DNA of 64,000 nucleotides, taken from assembly GCA_021298835.1 (NCBI GenBank), contig JAJTHG010000008.1, forward strand, positions 1-64,000, given 5' to 3'. The notes below the pieces were generated by a model. That model did no database searches and had not been told where the DNA came from. It saw nothing but the letters and a program-made list of their open reading frames with translations. Each line of letters begins with the position of its first letter. Within the stretch, counting starts at the first letter, position 1. This document shows, in pieces, positions 1 through 10,118 of this stretch. This DNA is from Gemmatimonadota bacterium (lineage in GTDB: Bacteria > Gemmatimonadota > Gemmatimonadetes > Gemmatimonadales > Gemmatimonadaceae). The position numbers and the translations under genes were made by a program.

Positions 1-1373
1 CGGAAGATGCCGCACACCCGCGCGTGCGCCATCTGGATGTAATAGATCGGGTTCTCCTCCGACTGCGCACGCGCCAGGTCCACGTCGAAGACGAGCTGGC
101 TGTCGCCCTTGCGCATGAGGTAGAAGTACCGCACCGCGTCGCGGCCGACCCAGTCGATGAGGTCGCGCACCGTCACGTACGAGCCGGCGCGCTTGGAGAT
201 CTTCACCTCCTCGCCGCCCTTCATCACGGTGACCATCTGGTGCAGCACGTAGTCGGGGTAGCCGGCGGGAATGCCGATGCCGAGCGCCTGCAGCCCCGCG
301 CGCACGCGGGTCGTGGTGCTGTGGTGGTCGGCCCCCTGCACGTCGATCGCCCGCGTGAAGCCGCGTTCCCACTTGGTGACGTGGTACGCGACGTCGGGGA
401 CGAAGTACGTGTACGACCCGTCGCGCTTGCGCATCACGCGGTCCTTGTCGTCGCCCCACTGCGTCGTCCGCAGCCAGAGGGCGCCGTCCTCCTCGAAGGT
501 CGCGCCGGCGGCGGTGAGCGCGGCGACGGTGCGCTCGACACGGCCGTCGGTGTAGAGCGACGACTCGAGGTAGTACGTGTCGAAGGCGACGCCGAAGGCC
601 TTGAGGTCGAGGTCCTGCTCGATGCGCAGCGCGGCGACGGCGAAGCGCCGCATGGCGTCGAACCGGTCGGCATCGGCCGGCCGGCCACCCTGGGCGATCG
701 CACCGATGCCTTCGTCGAGGGTGTTGAGCTCGGGTAGCCCGTGCCGCGCCACGAAGGCCTTGGCGATTTCGGCGATGTACTCGCCGTTGTAGCCGCCCTC
801 GGGAATCGCGGCGTCACGACCGGCGTGCTGCGCCACGCGCACCCACAGCGACTTGGCGAGGTTCTCGATCTGCGCGCCGGCGTCGTTGTAGTAGAACTCG
901 CGGTGCACGCGGTGGCCCATGGCCTCGAGCAGCGACGCGATCGCATCGCCCAGCGCGGCCTGCCGACCGTGGCCGACGTGCAGCGGGCCGGTGGGATTGG
1001 CGCTGACGAACTCGACGTTGACCGGGCCGGCGCCCGCCGGCGCCACGCGGCGACCGTAGGCCGCCCCCTGCGCCAGCACGGTCCGCAACACCTCGGCCTG
1101 CGCGCCGGGATCCATGCGGAAGTTGATGAAGCCGGGCCCGGCGATCTCGACCTGCGCGACGCCGGCCGCGCGCACGTCGAGTTGCGCGACGATGTCGGTC
1201 GCGATGTCGCGCGGCTTGCGACCGAGCGGCTTCGCGAGCGTCATCGCGAGGTTGGTGGCCCAGTCGCCGTGCGAGGGATCGCGCGGGCGCTCGAGCAGCG
1301 CGGCCGTGCCAGCCGGCGCGCCGAGCCCTGCGGCGACGCGCGCGAGTTCGGCCTTGAGGGTATCGGCGCTCAC
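1..1373 (-). CDS. argS: Arginyl-tRNA synthetase, 3' end beyond window
   Basis: Charges tRNA-Arg with arginine in the cytoplasm. About 457 residues are visible from the GTG start ([12 protein letters not shown]). The class I signature [16 protein letters not shown] lies near residue 120 and contains the HVGH form of the HIGH motif. The KMSKS equivalent is KISKR in [17 protein letters not shown]. The last visible stretch, [11 protein letters not shown], opens the C-terminal anticodon-binding helical domain. Family members are about 550-590 residues, so roughly 100 C-terminal residues are outside the window. The gene follows the FmdB-like gene by 22 bp and probably shares its transcript. The start is set by homology; no strong Shine-Dalgarno sequence is seen. 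Confidence 0.96.
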   Translation of the reverse strand, partial: MSADTLKAELARVAAGLGAPAGTAALLERPRDPSHGDWATNLAMTLAKPLGRKPRDIATDIVAQLDVRAAGVAQVEIAGPGFINFRMDPGAQAEVLRTVLAQGAAYGRRVAPAGAGPVNVEFVSANPTGPLHVGHGRQAALGDAIASLLEAMGHRVHREFYYNDAGAQIENLAKSLWVRVAQHAGRDAAIPEGGYNGEYIAEIAKAFVARHGLPELNTLDEGIGAIAQGGRPADADRFDAMRRFAVAALRIEQDLDLKAFGVAFDTYYLESSLYTDGRVERTVAALTAAGATFEEDGALWLRTTQWGDDKDRVMRKRDGSYTYFVPDVAYHVTKWERGFTRAIDVQGADHHSTTTRVRAGLQALGIGIPAGYPDYVLHQMVTVMKGGEEVKISKRAGSYVTVRDLIDWVGRDAVRYFYLMRKGDSQLVFDVDLARAQSEENPIYYIQMAHARVCGIF

Positions 1374-1395
1374 GCGCGGGCCTGCCGGCGCGCGC

Positions 1396-1764
1396 TCAGC
1401 CGGCGGACGGCTTGCCGGCGCCGCCGCTCGACGTGGACGCGGTCGACGTCGAGGCGCCGGCGGACGGGGCCGCCGACGCCGGGGCCGCCGACGCCGGGGT
1501 GGACGACGCCGGGGTGGACGACGCGCCGGCGTCGGCCTTCTTCTCGGTCGTCTTCTTCGCCGCCTCGCGCTGATCCTTCTTGCCGTCCTTGCCGTAGTCG
1601 GTGATGTAGAAGCCGCTTCCCTTGAAGACGAGGTCGGCGCCGCCCGAGATGAGGCGGGTGGCTGGCGTGCCGTCGTCGAGCGTGATCTCGGACGGCACCT
1701 CGCTGATCTTGTAGCGGCGCTCGATCACGCGGCCGTCAGCGGTCTGGAATTCGTAGGTGGGCAT
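1396..1764 (-). CDS. FmdB-like protein that has lost its zinc-ribbon cysteines
   Basis: The ATG start gives MPTYEF, the usual opening of FmdB-family small regulatory zinc-ribbon proteins. The middle contains [15 protein letters not shown], the second hallmark of the family. The CxxC...CxxC metal site expected after MPTYEY is absent: the segment reads [17 protein letters not shown], and there is no cysteine in the protein. The C-terminal half is low-complexity Ala/Ser/Thr/Pro repeat ([17 protein letters not shown]). It is 122 residues long. A start nine codons upstream is open, but MPTYEF fits the family. It lies 22 bp before argS. Function is unknown; the family is linked to regulation of amide and formate metabolism in some species, which cannot be transferred here. 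Confidence 0.8.
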   Translation of the reverse strand: MPTYEFQTADGRVIERRYKISEVPSEITLDDGTPATRLISGGADLVFKGSGFYITDYGKDGKKDQREAAKKTTEKKADAGASSTPASSTPASAAPASAAPSAGASTSTASTSSGGAGKPSAG

Positions 1765-1873
1765 CGGAAATCGGGGATGGGGCCGCGACACGCGGCACAG
1801 CCACCAAAGCTACCCGAGCGCCCGTCCCAGTTCAAGGCGGACACGCCGTCGCAAGTCGTTGCGCGGCAACCGG

Positions 1874-2950
1874 TTACCGATCCGGCTCCGGGTCCGGCTC
1901 GGGGTGCGGCTCCGCGGGCAGCCGATCGGCGATGGCGGCCAGAGCTTCGGCCTCGCGCCACCGCTGCTCGAGCTCGGCCAGTTCGCCCTCCATCCAGCGG
2001 CGTTCGTCGGCTTCGTGGAGGGCGATCTCGAGTGCGAGGCGACGGGCCGTGTCAACGTGACCGAGCGACGCCGTGTGCGAGAGCCGGCCGCGCAGCAAAT
2101 GGCCGACACGGGCATCGGCAGGGCTGGCGTCGAGCAACCGGACGCTGTCCTGCACCGTGCCCTTCGAGCCCCCCTCACGGTTGATCGTCGGCAGCAGCGT
2201 GGCCAGTACACGCCGCGCCGCGTCGCCTTCGAAGAACGCGAAGTCGCGCGGGTCGAGCTTCCCCATGACGCGGAGACCTCGCGCCCGACGGTCGCGCGCC
2301 TGGAAGACGTCCTCGTGGCGGTCCGCGAGGTTCGACGACCATGTATCGAATGCCGTTCGGGCGGTGGGAACCGCCACCTGCAGCGGATCGCTCTCGGCCG
2401 CCACGCGCACCATGCTGGCCGCGTGCATCGTGACCGGAACGGGGCGCGCGTCCGGTCCCTCGAGCACCGCGGCGCGCTTGCGCCGTCGGTACCACTGCAT
2501 CGCCGGATTGATCAGGTTGCCGAGTGACATGGAGCCGATGCCAAGCCCGAACTGCCCGTAGGCGAGCATGCCCACGGCTCCCATGGCGAGGCCTGTCCAC
2601 ACCATGGTGCGCCGGAACCGCCGCCCGAACTGGTCGCCGTAGCGCCACGCCGCGAACTCCGGCAGCAGCGGTGCCCCGATGCGCACCAGCGTGAGCCCCT
2701 CGCGCAGTTTCGCGAGCCCGATCTCGCCGGTCGAGACGCGGGTGCGCGTGTCGCGGTACCCCCGCTCGCAGGCCTCGATCGCCTCCCATCGTTCCTCGAG
2801 CGGCACGAGGTTCCACCGTTCGCACGCCGGGCACACGACCCACAGGCGCCCCTTCGCGGCGTCGAACGCCAGCCGCCGGCCGACGGGGAATGACTCGATG
2901 GCCTCGTTCCGGCCGAGCCCGCGCTGGCACCACAGGCAGGTCGCGTACAT
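1874..2950 (-). CDS. Zinc-ribbon membrane protein, tandem paralogue B
   Basis: 358 residues of unknown function. The N-terminus MYATCLWC plus VVCPACERWN gives two CxxC pairs (C5/C8 and C40/C43), a predicted zinc ribbon. A hydrophobic stretch near residues 120-145 (WTGLAMGAVGMLAYGQFGLG) suggests one or two membrane segments. The C-terminus has a charged helical region, ALHEADERRWMEGELAELEQ, nearly identical to that of the upstream neighbour, then a Pro/Glu/Asp tail. The ATG was chosen because it aligns exactly with the start of the paralogue at 2956-4032; the frame stays open further upstream. It begins 5 bp after the paralogue's stop. No enzymatic motif is recognised. Confidence 0.85.
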   Translation of the reverse strand: MYATCLWCQRGLGRNEAIESFPVGRRLAFDAAKGRLWVVCPACERWNLVPLEERWEAIEACERGYRDTRTRVSTGEIGLAKLREGLTLVRIGAPLLPEFAAWRYGDQFGRRFRRTMVWTGLAMGAVGMLAYGQFGLGIGSMSLGNLINPAMQWYRRRKRAAVLEGPDARPVPVTMHAASMVRVAAESDPLQVAVPTARTAFDTWSSNLADRHEDVFQARDRRARGLRVMGKLDPRDFAFFEGDAARRVLATLLPTINREGGSKGTVQDSVRLLDASPADARVGHLLRGRLSHTASLGHVDTARRLALEIALHEADERRWMEGELAELEQRWREAEALAAIADRLPAEPHPEPDPEPDR

Positions 2951-2955
2951 GACGG

Positions 2956-4032
2956 CTACGCCGAGGCCGGACCGGGGACGTCCGGCACCGGGACATCGCC
3001 CGTCGGCGCGCGTCGGGTGAGTGTGTCGGCGATACCCGCGAGCGCCTCGGCCTCGCGCCACCGCGCGTCCAGCTCGGCGAGTTCGCCCTCCATCCATCGG
3101 CGTTCGTCGTCCTCGTGCAGCGCCATCTCGAGCATGAGGCGCGTGGTCACGTCCAGATCGTGCAGCGGCTTGACCCGACCGCTTACCGCGCGCAACGCGG
3201 CACCGGCGCGGTCGCCGACGATGTCCTCGCTGAAGCGCACGGCGTCGGCCACGTCCTGTGGCGAGCCGCCCGCGCGGTTCACGGCCGGCAGGAGGCGGGC
3301 CAGCACGTCCCGCGCGGCGTCGCCGTCCACGACGAACCAGTCACCCTTGGTGAGGCCGGCGGGCATGCCGTACTCGCGTGGCTTCGGATCGCCGATGGAG
3401 AGCAGGTCCACGACGTCCACTTCGACCGAGGCCGCCGCGGGGACCCGCGGAATCGCCAGCCGCAGCCGGTCCGGGCCGCGCTGGATACGCGTGCGATCGG
3501 CTCCGAGCATGGAGACGCGCTCCGGACGCAGCCCCCCGAGGTCGAGGCGCGTCGCCGTCCGGGAGCGCAGCGCGGCCTCGCGCGCCGCCCGCCACAGACC
3601 GGTACCCAGGAACACGCTGCCCCCGGCCCACAGCAGGCCGGCGTACGCGGCGCCGACGACGGTCACCCCCGCCCCGACCAGCGCCATCGTGCGCCGTCGC
3701 CGGCGCCCGAACTGGTCGCCGTAGCGCCACGCGGCGAACTCGGGGCGGAGCGGTGTACCGATGCGCACCAGCTCGAGGCCACCGCGGATTCGGGCGAGGC
3801 CGATCTGGTCCGTGGCGACGCGGGTGCGCGTATCGCGGTAGAGCCGTTCGCACGCCTCGATCGCTGCCCAGCGCTCCTCGACCGGGGTGAGGTTCCAGCG
3901 TTCACACTGGCGGCAGACGACCCACAGCCGCCCCTTGGCCTGGTCGAAGGCGAGGCGGTGCCCGACGGGGAATGCCTCGAGGACCTCGTTGCGGCCGAGG
4001 GGCTGCGAGCACCAGAGGCAGGTCGCGTACAA
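2956..4032 (-). CDS. Zinc-ribbon membrane protein, tandem paralogue A
   Basis: 358 residues, the same length as its downstream twin. It has the same zinc ribbon (MYATCLWC, C5/C8; VVCRQCERWN, C40/C43), followed by the shared block EFAAWRYGDQFGR near residues 100-112. The membrane stretch VGAGVTVVGAAYAGLLWAGG lies near residues 120-140. The middle third (about 170-230) differs most between the twins. The C-terminus again has the helix LHEDDERRWMEGELAELDAR. It follows the TonB-C-like gene by 21 bp. The pair clearly arose by tandem duplication followed by divergence. A cytoplasmic metal-binding ribbon on a membrane anchor is an inference. No known family was recognised. Confidence 0.85.
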   Translation of the reverse strand: MYATCLWCSQPLGRNEVLEAFPVGHRLAFDQAKGRLWVVCRQCERWNLTPVEERWAAIEACERLYRDTRTRVATDQIGLARIRGGLELVRIGTPLRPEFAAWRYGDQFGRRRRRTMALVGAGVTVVGAAYAGLLWAGGSVFLGTGLWRAAREAALRSRTATRLDLGGLRPERVSMLGADRTRIQRGPDRLRLAIPRVPAAASVEVDVVDLLSIGDPKPREYGMPAGLTKGDWFVVDGDAARDVLARLLPAVNRAGGSPQDVADAVRFSEDIVGDRAGAALRAVSGRVKPLHDLDVTTRLMLEMALHEDDERRWMEGELAELDARWREAEALAGIADTLTRRAPTGDVPVPDVPGPASA

Positions 4033-4053
4033 CGGTTCCCCCGCGCGTCGCGA

Positions 4054-4905
4054 CTACGGCGTTCGCCTGATCCGCTCCTTGCGGATCGTCTCCCACGCCG
4101 CGGGGCCCTGGCGCTGGACTTGGAACGGTTGCAGGACCCGCATCCGGCACGGGCCCGCCGGGCCGCGCGCGGGCTCGTACGCAGCGCGGGCGATGAAGCG
4201 CCGCGTCGGTGCCTCGAGGGCTCGCTCGGTGCTGAACAGGGTGACGATCGTGGCGGGATCGGCGCGCCCGTCAGGGGAGACCTCGAAGGCCATCAGGATC
4301 TCGCCGTTCTGGTGCCACATCTGGCCGGCCGGCGGCGGGAAGAACCCCGGATCACGGGCGGACGGGGCCACGACACACGCGCCGTCGGGGGCCTCGCGAT
4401 GGGACGCCGCGAACGCGGTGCCGAGCCGCGCGAGCAGCCGCTGCGCCTCTGGGGGCGACAGCGGGATGATCGTCACCGCGTCGAACACGGGCCGGTACAG
4501 CACGAGTTGCAGTTCGGCCTCGCCCGGCCGGTCCTCGCGCTCGGCGTACCCGAGCCATGCCCCCGTGGCCGTCCGGATGGACGCGCGCTGGAACTCCTTG
4601 CTCCACATCGGGCGGAGCGGCGTCGTCTCCTCGCCGCTCGCGGCGAGCTGGTCGAACGTCCGCTGCCGCCAGGCCTCTCCCGCACTGTCGGACAGGAAGA
4701 CGGCGATCCGCGGCGAACGGCCCTGCGGTTCGAGCAGCACGCCGTCGCGCTCGAACGCCGTCACCGCCAGTCGCGCCGGCGCGAACGTGATCGTGTCGCG
4801 GTGGACGACGACGGGCTCCTGCCCGGGCGTCGCACCCGGAGCCAGACCGAGCCGGACCGCGATCGCGGCCATGAGGCGCCCCACGGTCCTGCGCGCACTC
4901 GGCAC
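4054..4905 (-). CDS. Hypothetical protein with TonB C-terminal-like domain
   Basis: 283 residues from a GTG one base after the mutase stop; an ATG at residue 12 is an alternative that would leave MAAIAVRLGLAPG as a weak N-terminal hydrophobic segment. The last 70 residues (FEVSPDGRADPATIVTLFS, then RFIARAAYEPARGPAG and a final strand RVLQPFQVQ) follow the strand pattern of TonB_C domains: a strand ending in DG, a strand with the S position, an AA...A..F.PA helix, and a last strand ending pF.f. The usual N-terminal membrane anchor and proline-rich spacer of TonB are missing, so a classical energy transducer is unlikely. Function unknown; probably envelope-located. Confidence 0.6.
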   Translation of the reverse strand: MPSARRTVGRLMAAIAVRLGLAPGATPGQEPVVVHRDTITFAPARLAVTAFERDGVLLEPQGRSPRIAVFLSDSAGEAWRQRTFDQLAASGEETTPLRPMWSKEFQRASIRTATGAWLGYAEREDRPGEAELQLVLYRPVFDAVTIIPLSPPEAQRLLARLGTAFAASHREAPDGACVVAPSARDPGFFPPPAGQMWHQNGEILMAFEVSPDGRADPATIVTLFSTERALEAPTRRFIARAAYEPARGPAGPCRMRVLQPFQVQRQGPAAWETIRKERIRRTP

Positions 4906-4906
4906 G

Positions 4907-6606
<1,700 letters not shown>

Positions 6607-6610
<4 letters not shown>

Positions 6611-7635
6611 GCGAGCGCCCCCGTCATGCCAAGAACCTCGGCGGCGAGGGCGACGTCGTCGCGGCTGCCGATGTAGAGCGGCGCGCGCTGGTGGAGTTCC
6701 GTGGGCTCGATGCTGAGCAGCCGCCGCTCGCCGTCGATGGCGGCCCCGCCCGCCTGCTCGACGATGAACGCCATCGGGTTGCCCTCGTAGAGCAGCCGGA
6801 GCTTCCCCTTGGGGCTCTTCGCGTTCGGCGGATAGCAGAACACCCCGCCGGCGAGCAGGTTCCGGTGGAAGTCGGCCACGAGCGAGCCGACATAGCGCAC
6901 GTTCTTCGCCTTGTGCCCGCCCTCGAGCCCGCGATACCGCCGCATGAGCGACTTGACCGGTTCGCTCCACAGCGCCTCGTACGAGTCGTTCACGCTCAGG
7001 AACTTGCCGGCGCTGGGGGTGCGGATGTGGGGGTGCGACAGCAGGAACTCGCCGATCGAAGGGTCGAGCGTGAAGCCGTGCGCCCCCTGTCCCGTCGTAT
7101 AGACGAGCATCGTGCTCGAGCCGTAGATGACGTAGCCGGCCGCCACCTGCTGGTGGCCGGGCTGCAGGAAGTCGCCGAGCTCGCCGTGGGGGGCGCTCTG
7201 CCGCTTGGCGAGCACCGAGAAGATCGTCCCCACCGGCACGTTGACGTCGATGTTGCTCGAGCCGTCGAGCGGGTCGAAGACGACGACGTACTTCCCGGTG
7301 CGGAACGACGGCGGGATCGGGATGATCTCCGCCTCCTCCTCGGAGGCCATCGCGCAGAGCCGGCCACCGGCCTCCAGCGCCTGCACCATGATCTCGTTGG
7401 CGATCACGTCCAGCTTCTGCTGCATCTCCCCCTGCACGTTCTCGTTGCCGGCGGCCCCGAGGATGTCGCTCAGGCCGGCGCGGCGGACCTTCGACGAGAT
7501 CATCTTCGCCGCGAGGGCGATGTCGTACAGGATGTCGGACAGGTCACCGGTGGCGTGGGGCAGCAGGCGCTCCTGCTCCACGATGAACCGCTCGATGGTG
7601 ACGGCCTTGGTGGGCGATTGGGAGGCCACGGGCAC
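6607..7635 (-). CDS. fbp: Fructose-1,6-bisphosphatase, class 1
   Basis: Hydrolyses fructose 1,6-bisphosphate to fructose 6-phosphate in gluconeogenesis. The metal-binding motif [20 protein letters not shown] is complete, the upstream [11 protein letters not shown] supplies acidic ligands, and the C-terminal block [21 protein letters not shown] is typical. It is 342 residues from the GTG at 7635 ([12 protein letters not shown]); a GTG two codons later is equally possible, and an upstream GTG (7719) would add an atypical Pro/Ser-rich leader. It starts about 97 bp after comEC and is coupled to the mutase by a GTGA overlap. Confidence 0.95.
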
Positions 7636-7711
7636 GGGTAGTCGGAGAGACGGACACCGGCCCGGCGACGATGCGACCGGGCTGCCCGGGGAAAGCTCCC
7701 CACGCCGGGCG

Positions 7712-7732
7712 ACCGGCACAAGCGGCGCCGGT
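7712..7732 (-). terminator. Possible GC hairpin after comEC
   Basis: ACCGGC and GCCGGT arms of 6 bp enclose a 9-nt loop at the comEC stop, and a second GCCCGG/CCGGGC pair lies just downstream before fbp. There is no U-run, so this may be a weak terminator, an mRNA stabiliser or nothing. Confidence 0.25.
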
Positions 7733-9993
7733 CACCAATCGGCGGTGTCCGGCGCGGCGCGGCGGGGGACCGGCCATCGTTCCCCGGCGGCCTCCGCTTC
7801 GAGCCGATGTCCGTCCGTCCGGACCACCAGCGCCCCCAGGCGATCGGTGCGCAGCACCACCACGCCGCGGCGGGCGAGCGCCCCGACCACCCCGGCATCG
7901 GGATGTCCGTACCGGTTGCCGCGCCCCACCGACACCAGTGCCACCGCGGGCCGGATGCGCGCGAGCAACGGGGGCGTGGTGCTGGTCCGGCTGCCGTGGT
8001 GGCCCACCTTGTACACGTCCGCGTGCAGCGCCGGCCCCCAGCGGGCGGCGAGCCAGGCCTCCTCGCCGGCCTCCGCGTCGCCCGTCAGGAGCCAGCGCAC
8101 GTCGCCCACGCGGACGCCGAGGACCACGCTGGCATCGTTGGGACCGCGGGCGTCCGCCACGAGCGCGGAGTCGGGGGCGAGCACGGTGACGACCACTTCG
8201 TCCACCACCAGCGAATCGCCGGCCCGTGCCGCACGCCACCGCGCGCCGGTAGCACGCGCGGCCACCAGGGCGGCACGATAGGCGTCGCTCGTGCCCGGAA
8301 ACGCCGGCTCGAGCACCTGCCTTGGCGTGAGCCGCCTGATGAGCGTGGCGGCGCCGCCGACGTGGTCGAGGTCGGGATGCGTGAGCACCAGCGCCTCGAC
8401 GCGCCCGCCGAGCCGGCGCAGCGAGGGGACGACCACGGCGCGGCCCGCATCCGACCGCCGCCCCGCCGGCCCGGCGTCCACCAGCACCCAGCGGCCACGG
8501 CGCGTGCGAATCCCCAGCGCGTCCCCCTGCCCCACGTCGAAGACGTGGAGCTCGGTCATCGCCGCCGGTGCGACCACCGGCTGCCACACCAGCACCGTCA
8601 TGGCCGCGAGCGCGACCGCGCTGCCGCGCCGCCACCACGCCGGCTCCAGACAGCCGGCGCCGAGTCCCGCGACGGCCACGGCGGTCGCCACTGCGGCGAA
8701 TGCGCCGGGACTCACCGACACCGCGGCCCCGGGCACGGCGGCCCCCGCGCTCGCGATCGCGTCGAACCCCGCCAGCAGCGGATGCGTCGCCGCGGCGGCC
8801 GGACCCGCGAGCCATGGCAGCGGCGCCACGGCGAGCGTCACGAAGAGCGCGGGCTGCAGCACGGCGAGCAGCGGACCGGCGACGAGGTTGGTCACCGGGG
8901 CGACCAGCGAGAGCCGTCCGACGTGCCATGCCGACAGCGGCGCTGTCAGCACGGCGACCGCCGTACCGGTGAGCAACTCCCGGGCGATGGTGCCGCGCCA
9001 GCCCGCCCACCGCTCCCCGACGACCCGACGCGCCCATGCCCCCGCAGCGATGAGGCCGGCCATGCCGCCGACCGAGAGCTGATAGCCGATGTCCAGCGCG
9101 GCGAGCGGATCGTCGAGGAGGGGCAGCGCACTGCCCCACGCGACGGACGCCCACGGAGACACCGGACGTTGGATCGCCTTGGCCACCGAGGGTACTGCGA
9201 GCATGACCGCCGCCCGGACTGCGGGGGGAGGCGCCCCCAGCAGCAGGACGTAGCCCGCCGTCGCCGCGAGCCCACCCAGCGCCGCCGTCGTGGGCGAGGC
9301 GCGGGCAAGGCCGAGAAGCAGCGTCAGCGCCTGCGCGACGATCGCGACGTGCAGCCCGCTGATGGACAGCGCATGGATGAGCCCGCTGTCGGCGAAGCGA
9401 TCCTTGAGGTCGAGCGAGAGGTCCCGCGTGTCGGCCACCAGCAGCGCGCGCGCGAGCGGCGCCTGCGAGCCGAGCCGTCGGTCGAGCGCGGCGGCCGCCC
9501 GCGCGCGGGCGGCGAGCCGCCCGTCCGTCCCGCCGAGCGGCGCGACGCGCGCGTTGCGGACGAGGACGCCTCGCGGCGTCGCGAGGGCTTCACCGGCGAC
9601 CGCCACACGGGCTCCCGGGTGGGCGCGGCCCTCGGCGACGATCAGGGTGGCCGCCACGTGGCAGGTCGCCGTGCCGTCTCCGCGCACGGTCGCCCGGACG
9701 CGCTCGCCGGGCGCCGCGGGGGAGAGGTCGAGCGTCGCCACCCAGTGACGCCGCGAGGCGACGAGCGCGCGACATCGCTCGGCCTCGCGCCCGGCGAGGT
9801 CGCCGCGCCACGCCGCCGCGGCGAGGAGCAGCGCCAGCGGGGGAATTGCCCCCCCCAGCGGAGCGCCGGGCCGCGGCCGCCCCTGCGCGAGGACGCCCAC
9901 CAGCGCCGCCCCCGCGCCCCAGAGCGCGTATCCGCTCCCGCCAAGCAGCAGGCCGGTGAGCAGCGCGATCGCCGCCGCGAGGACGAGTGGCAC
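7732..9993 (-). CDS. comEC: ComEC/Rec2 family DNA-uptake channel with metallo-beta-lactamase domain
   Basis: Inner-membrane channel that passes single-stranded DNA during natural transformation. It is 753 residues from a GTG start. Order: N-terminal hydrophobic segment, the DUF4131/OB-like region (about 80-160), the competence core with HALSISGLHVAIV near residue 208 and many membrane helices, then a C-terminal metallo-beta-lactamase-like domain. That domain starts at LHVFDVGQGDALGIRTRRG and contains LTHPDLDHVGG and KVGHHGS, the expected metal ligands. No comEA or other competence gene is nearby, so a working uptake system cannot be concluded from this gene alone. Confidence 0.93.
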   Translation of the reverse strand: MPLVLAAAIALLTGLLLGGSGYALWGAGAALVGVLAQGRPRPGAPLGGAIPPLALLLAAAAWRGDLAGREAERCRALVASRRHWVATLDLSPAAPGERVRATVRGDGTATCHVAATLIVAEGRAHPGARVAVAGEALATPRGVLVRNARVAPLGGTDGRLAARARAAAALDRRLGSQAPLARALLVADTRDLSLDLKDRFADSGLIHALSISGLHVAIVAQALTLLLGLARASPTTAALGGLAATAGYVLLLGAPPPAVRAAVMLAVPSVAKAIQRPVSPWASVAWGSALPLLDDPLAALDIGYQLSVGGMAGLIAAGAWARRVVGERWAGWRGTIARELLTGTAVAVLTAPLSAWHVGRLSLVAPVTNLVAGPLLAVLQPALFVTLAVAPLPWLAGPAAAATHPLLAGFDAIASAGAAVPGAAVSVSPGAFAAVATAVAVAGLGAGCLEPAWWRRGSAVALAAMTVLVWQPVVAPAAMTELHVFDVGQGDALGIRTRRGRWVLVDAGPAGRRSDAGRAVVVPSLRRLGGRVEALVLTHPDLDHVGGAATLIRRLTPRQVLEPAFPGTSDAYRAALVAARATGARWRAARAGDSLVVDEVVVTVLAPDSALVADARGPNDASVVLGVRVGDVRWLLTGDAEAGEEAWLAARWGPALHADVYKVGHHGSRTSTTPPLLARIRPAVALVSVGRGNRYGHPDAGVVGALARRGVVVLRTDRLGALVVRTDGHRLEAEAAGERWPVPRRAAPDTADW

Positions 9994-10089
9994 GCCGCAC
10001 GATGCCGGTTCGGCGTCGGCGCGACGGGATCACGGGCGCGCACGCGCCATCATGCGATTGCCGCGCGGCAGTCGCGGCGCGCCACGGCA

Positions 10090-10107
10090 CCGCCCGCGCG
10101 CGGGCGG
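10090..10107 (-). terminator. GC-rich palindrome after miaB
   Basis: A perfect 18-bp palindrome, CCGCCCGCG followed by CGCGGGCGG, can fold as a 7-bp stem with a 4-nt loop. It lies 12 bp past the miaB stop in the 125-bp gap before comEC. No U-run follows. Likely the end of the alr-miaB transcript. Confidence 0.4.
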
Positions 10108-10118
10108 CTGCGGTTCGG

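Noticed and set aside
6611-6970. Longer N-terminus for the acyl-CoA mutase
   Set aside because: The extension lies inside fbp in another frame and is Arg/Pro-rich noise; the GTGA overlap gives a family-like N-terminus.
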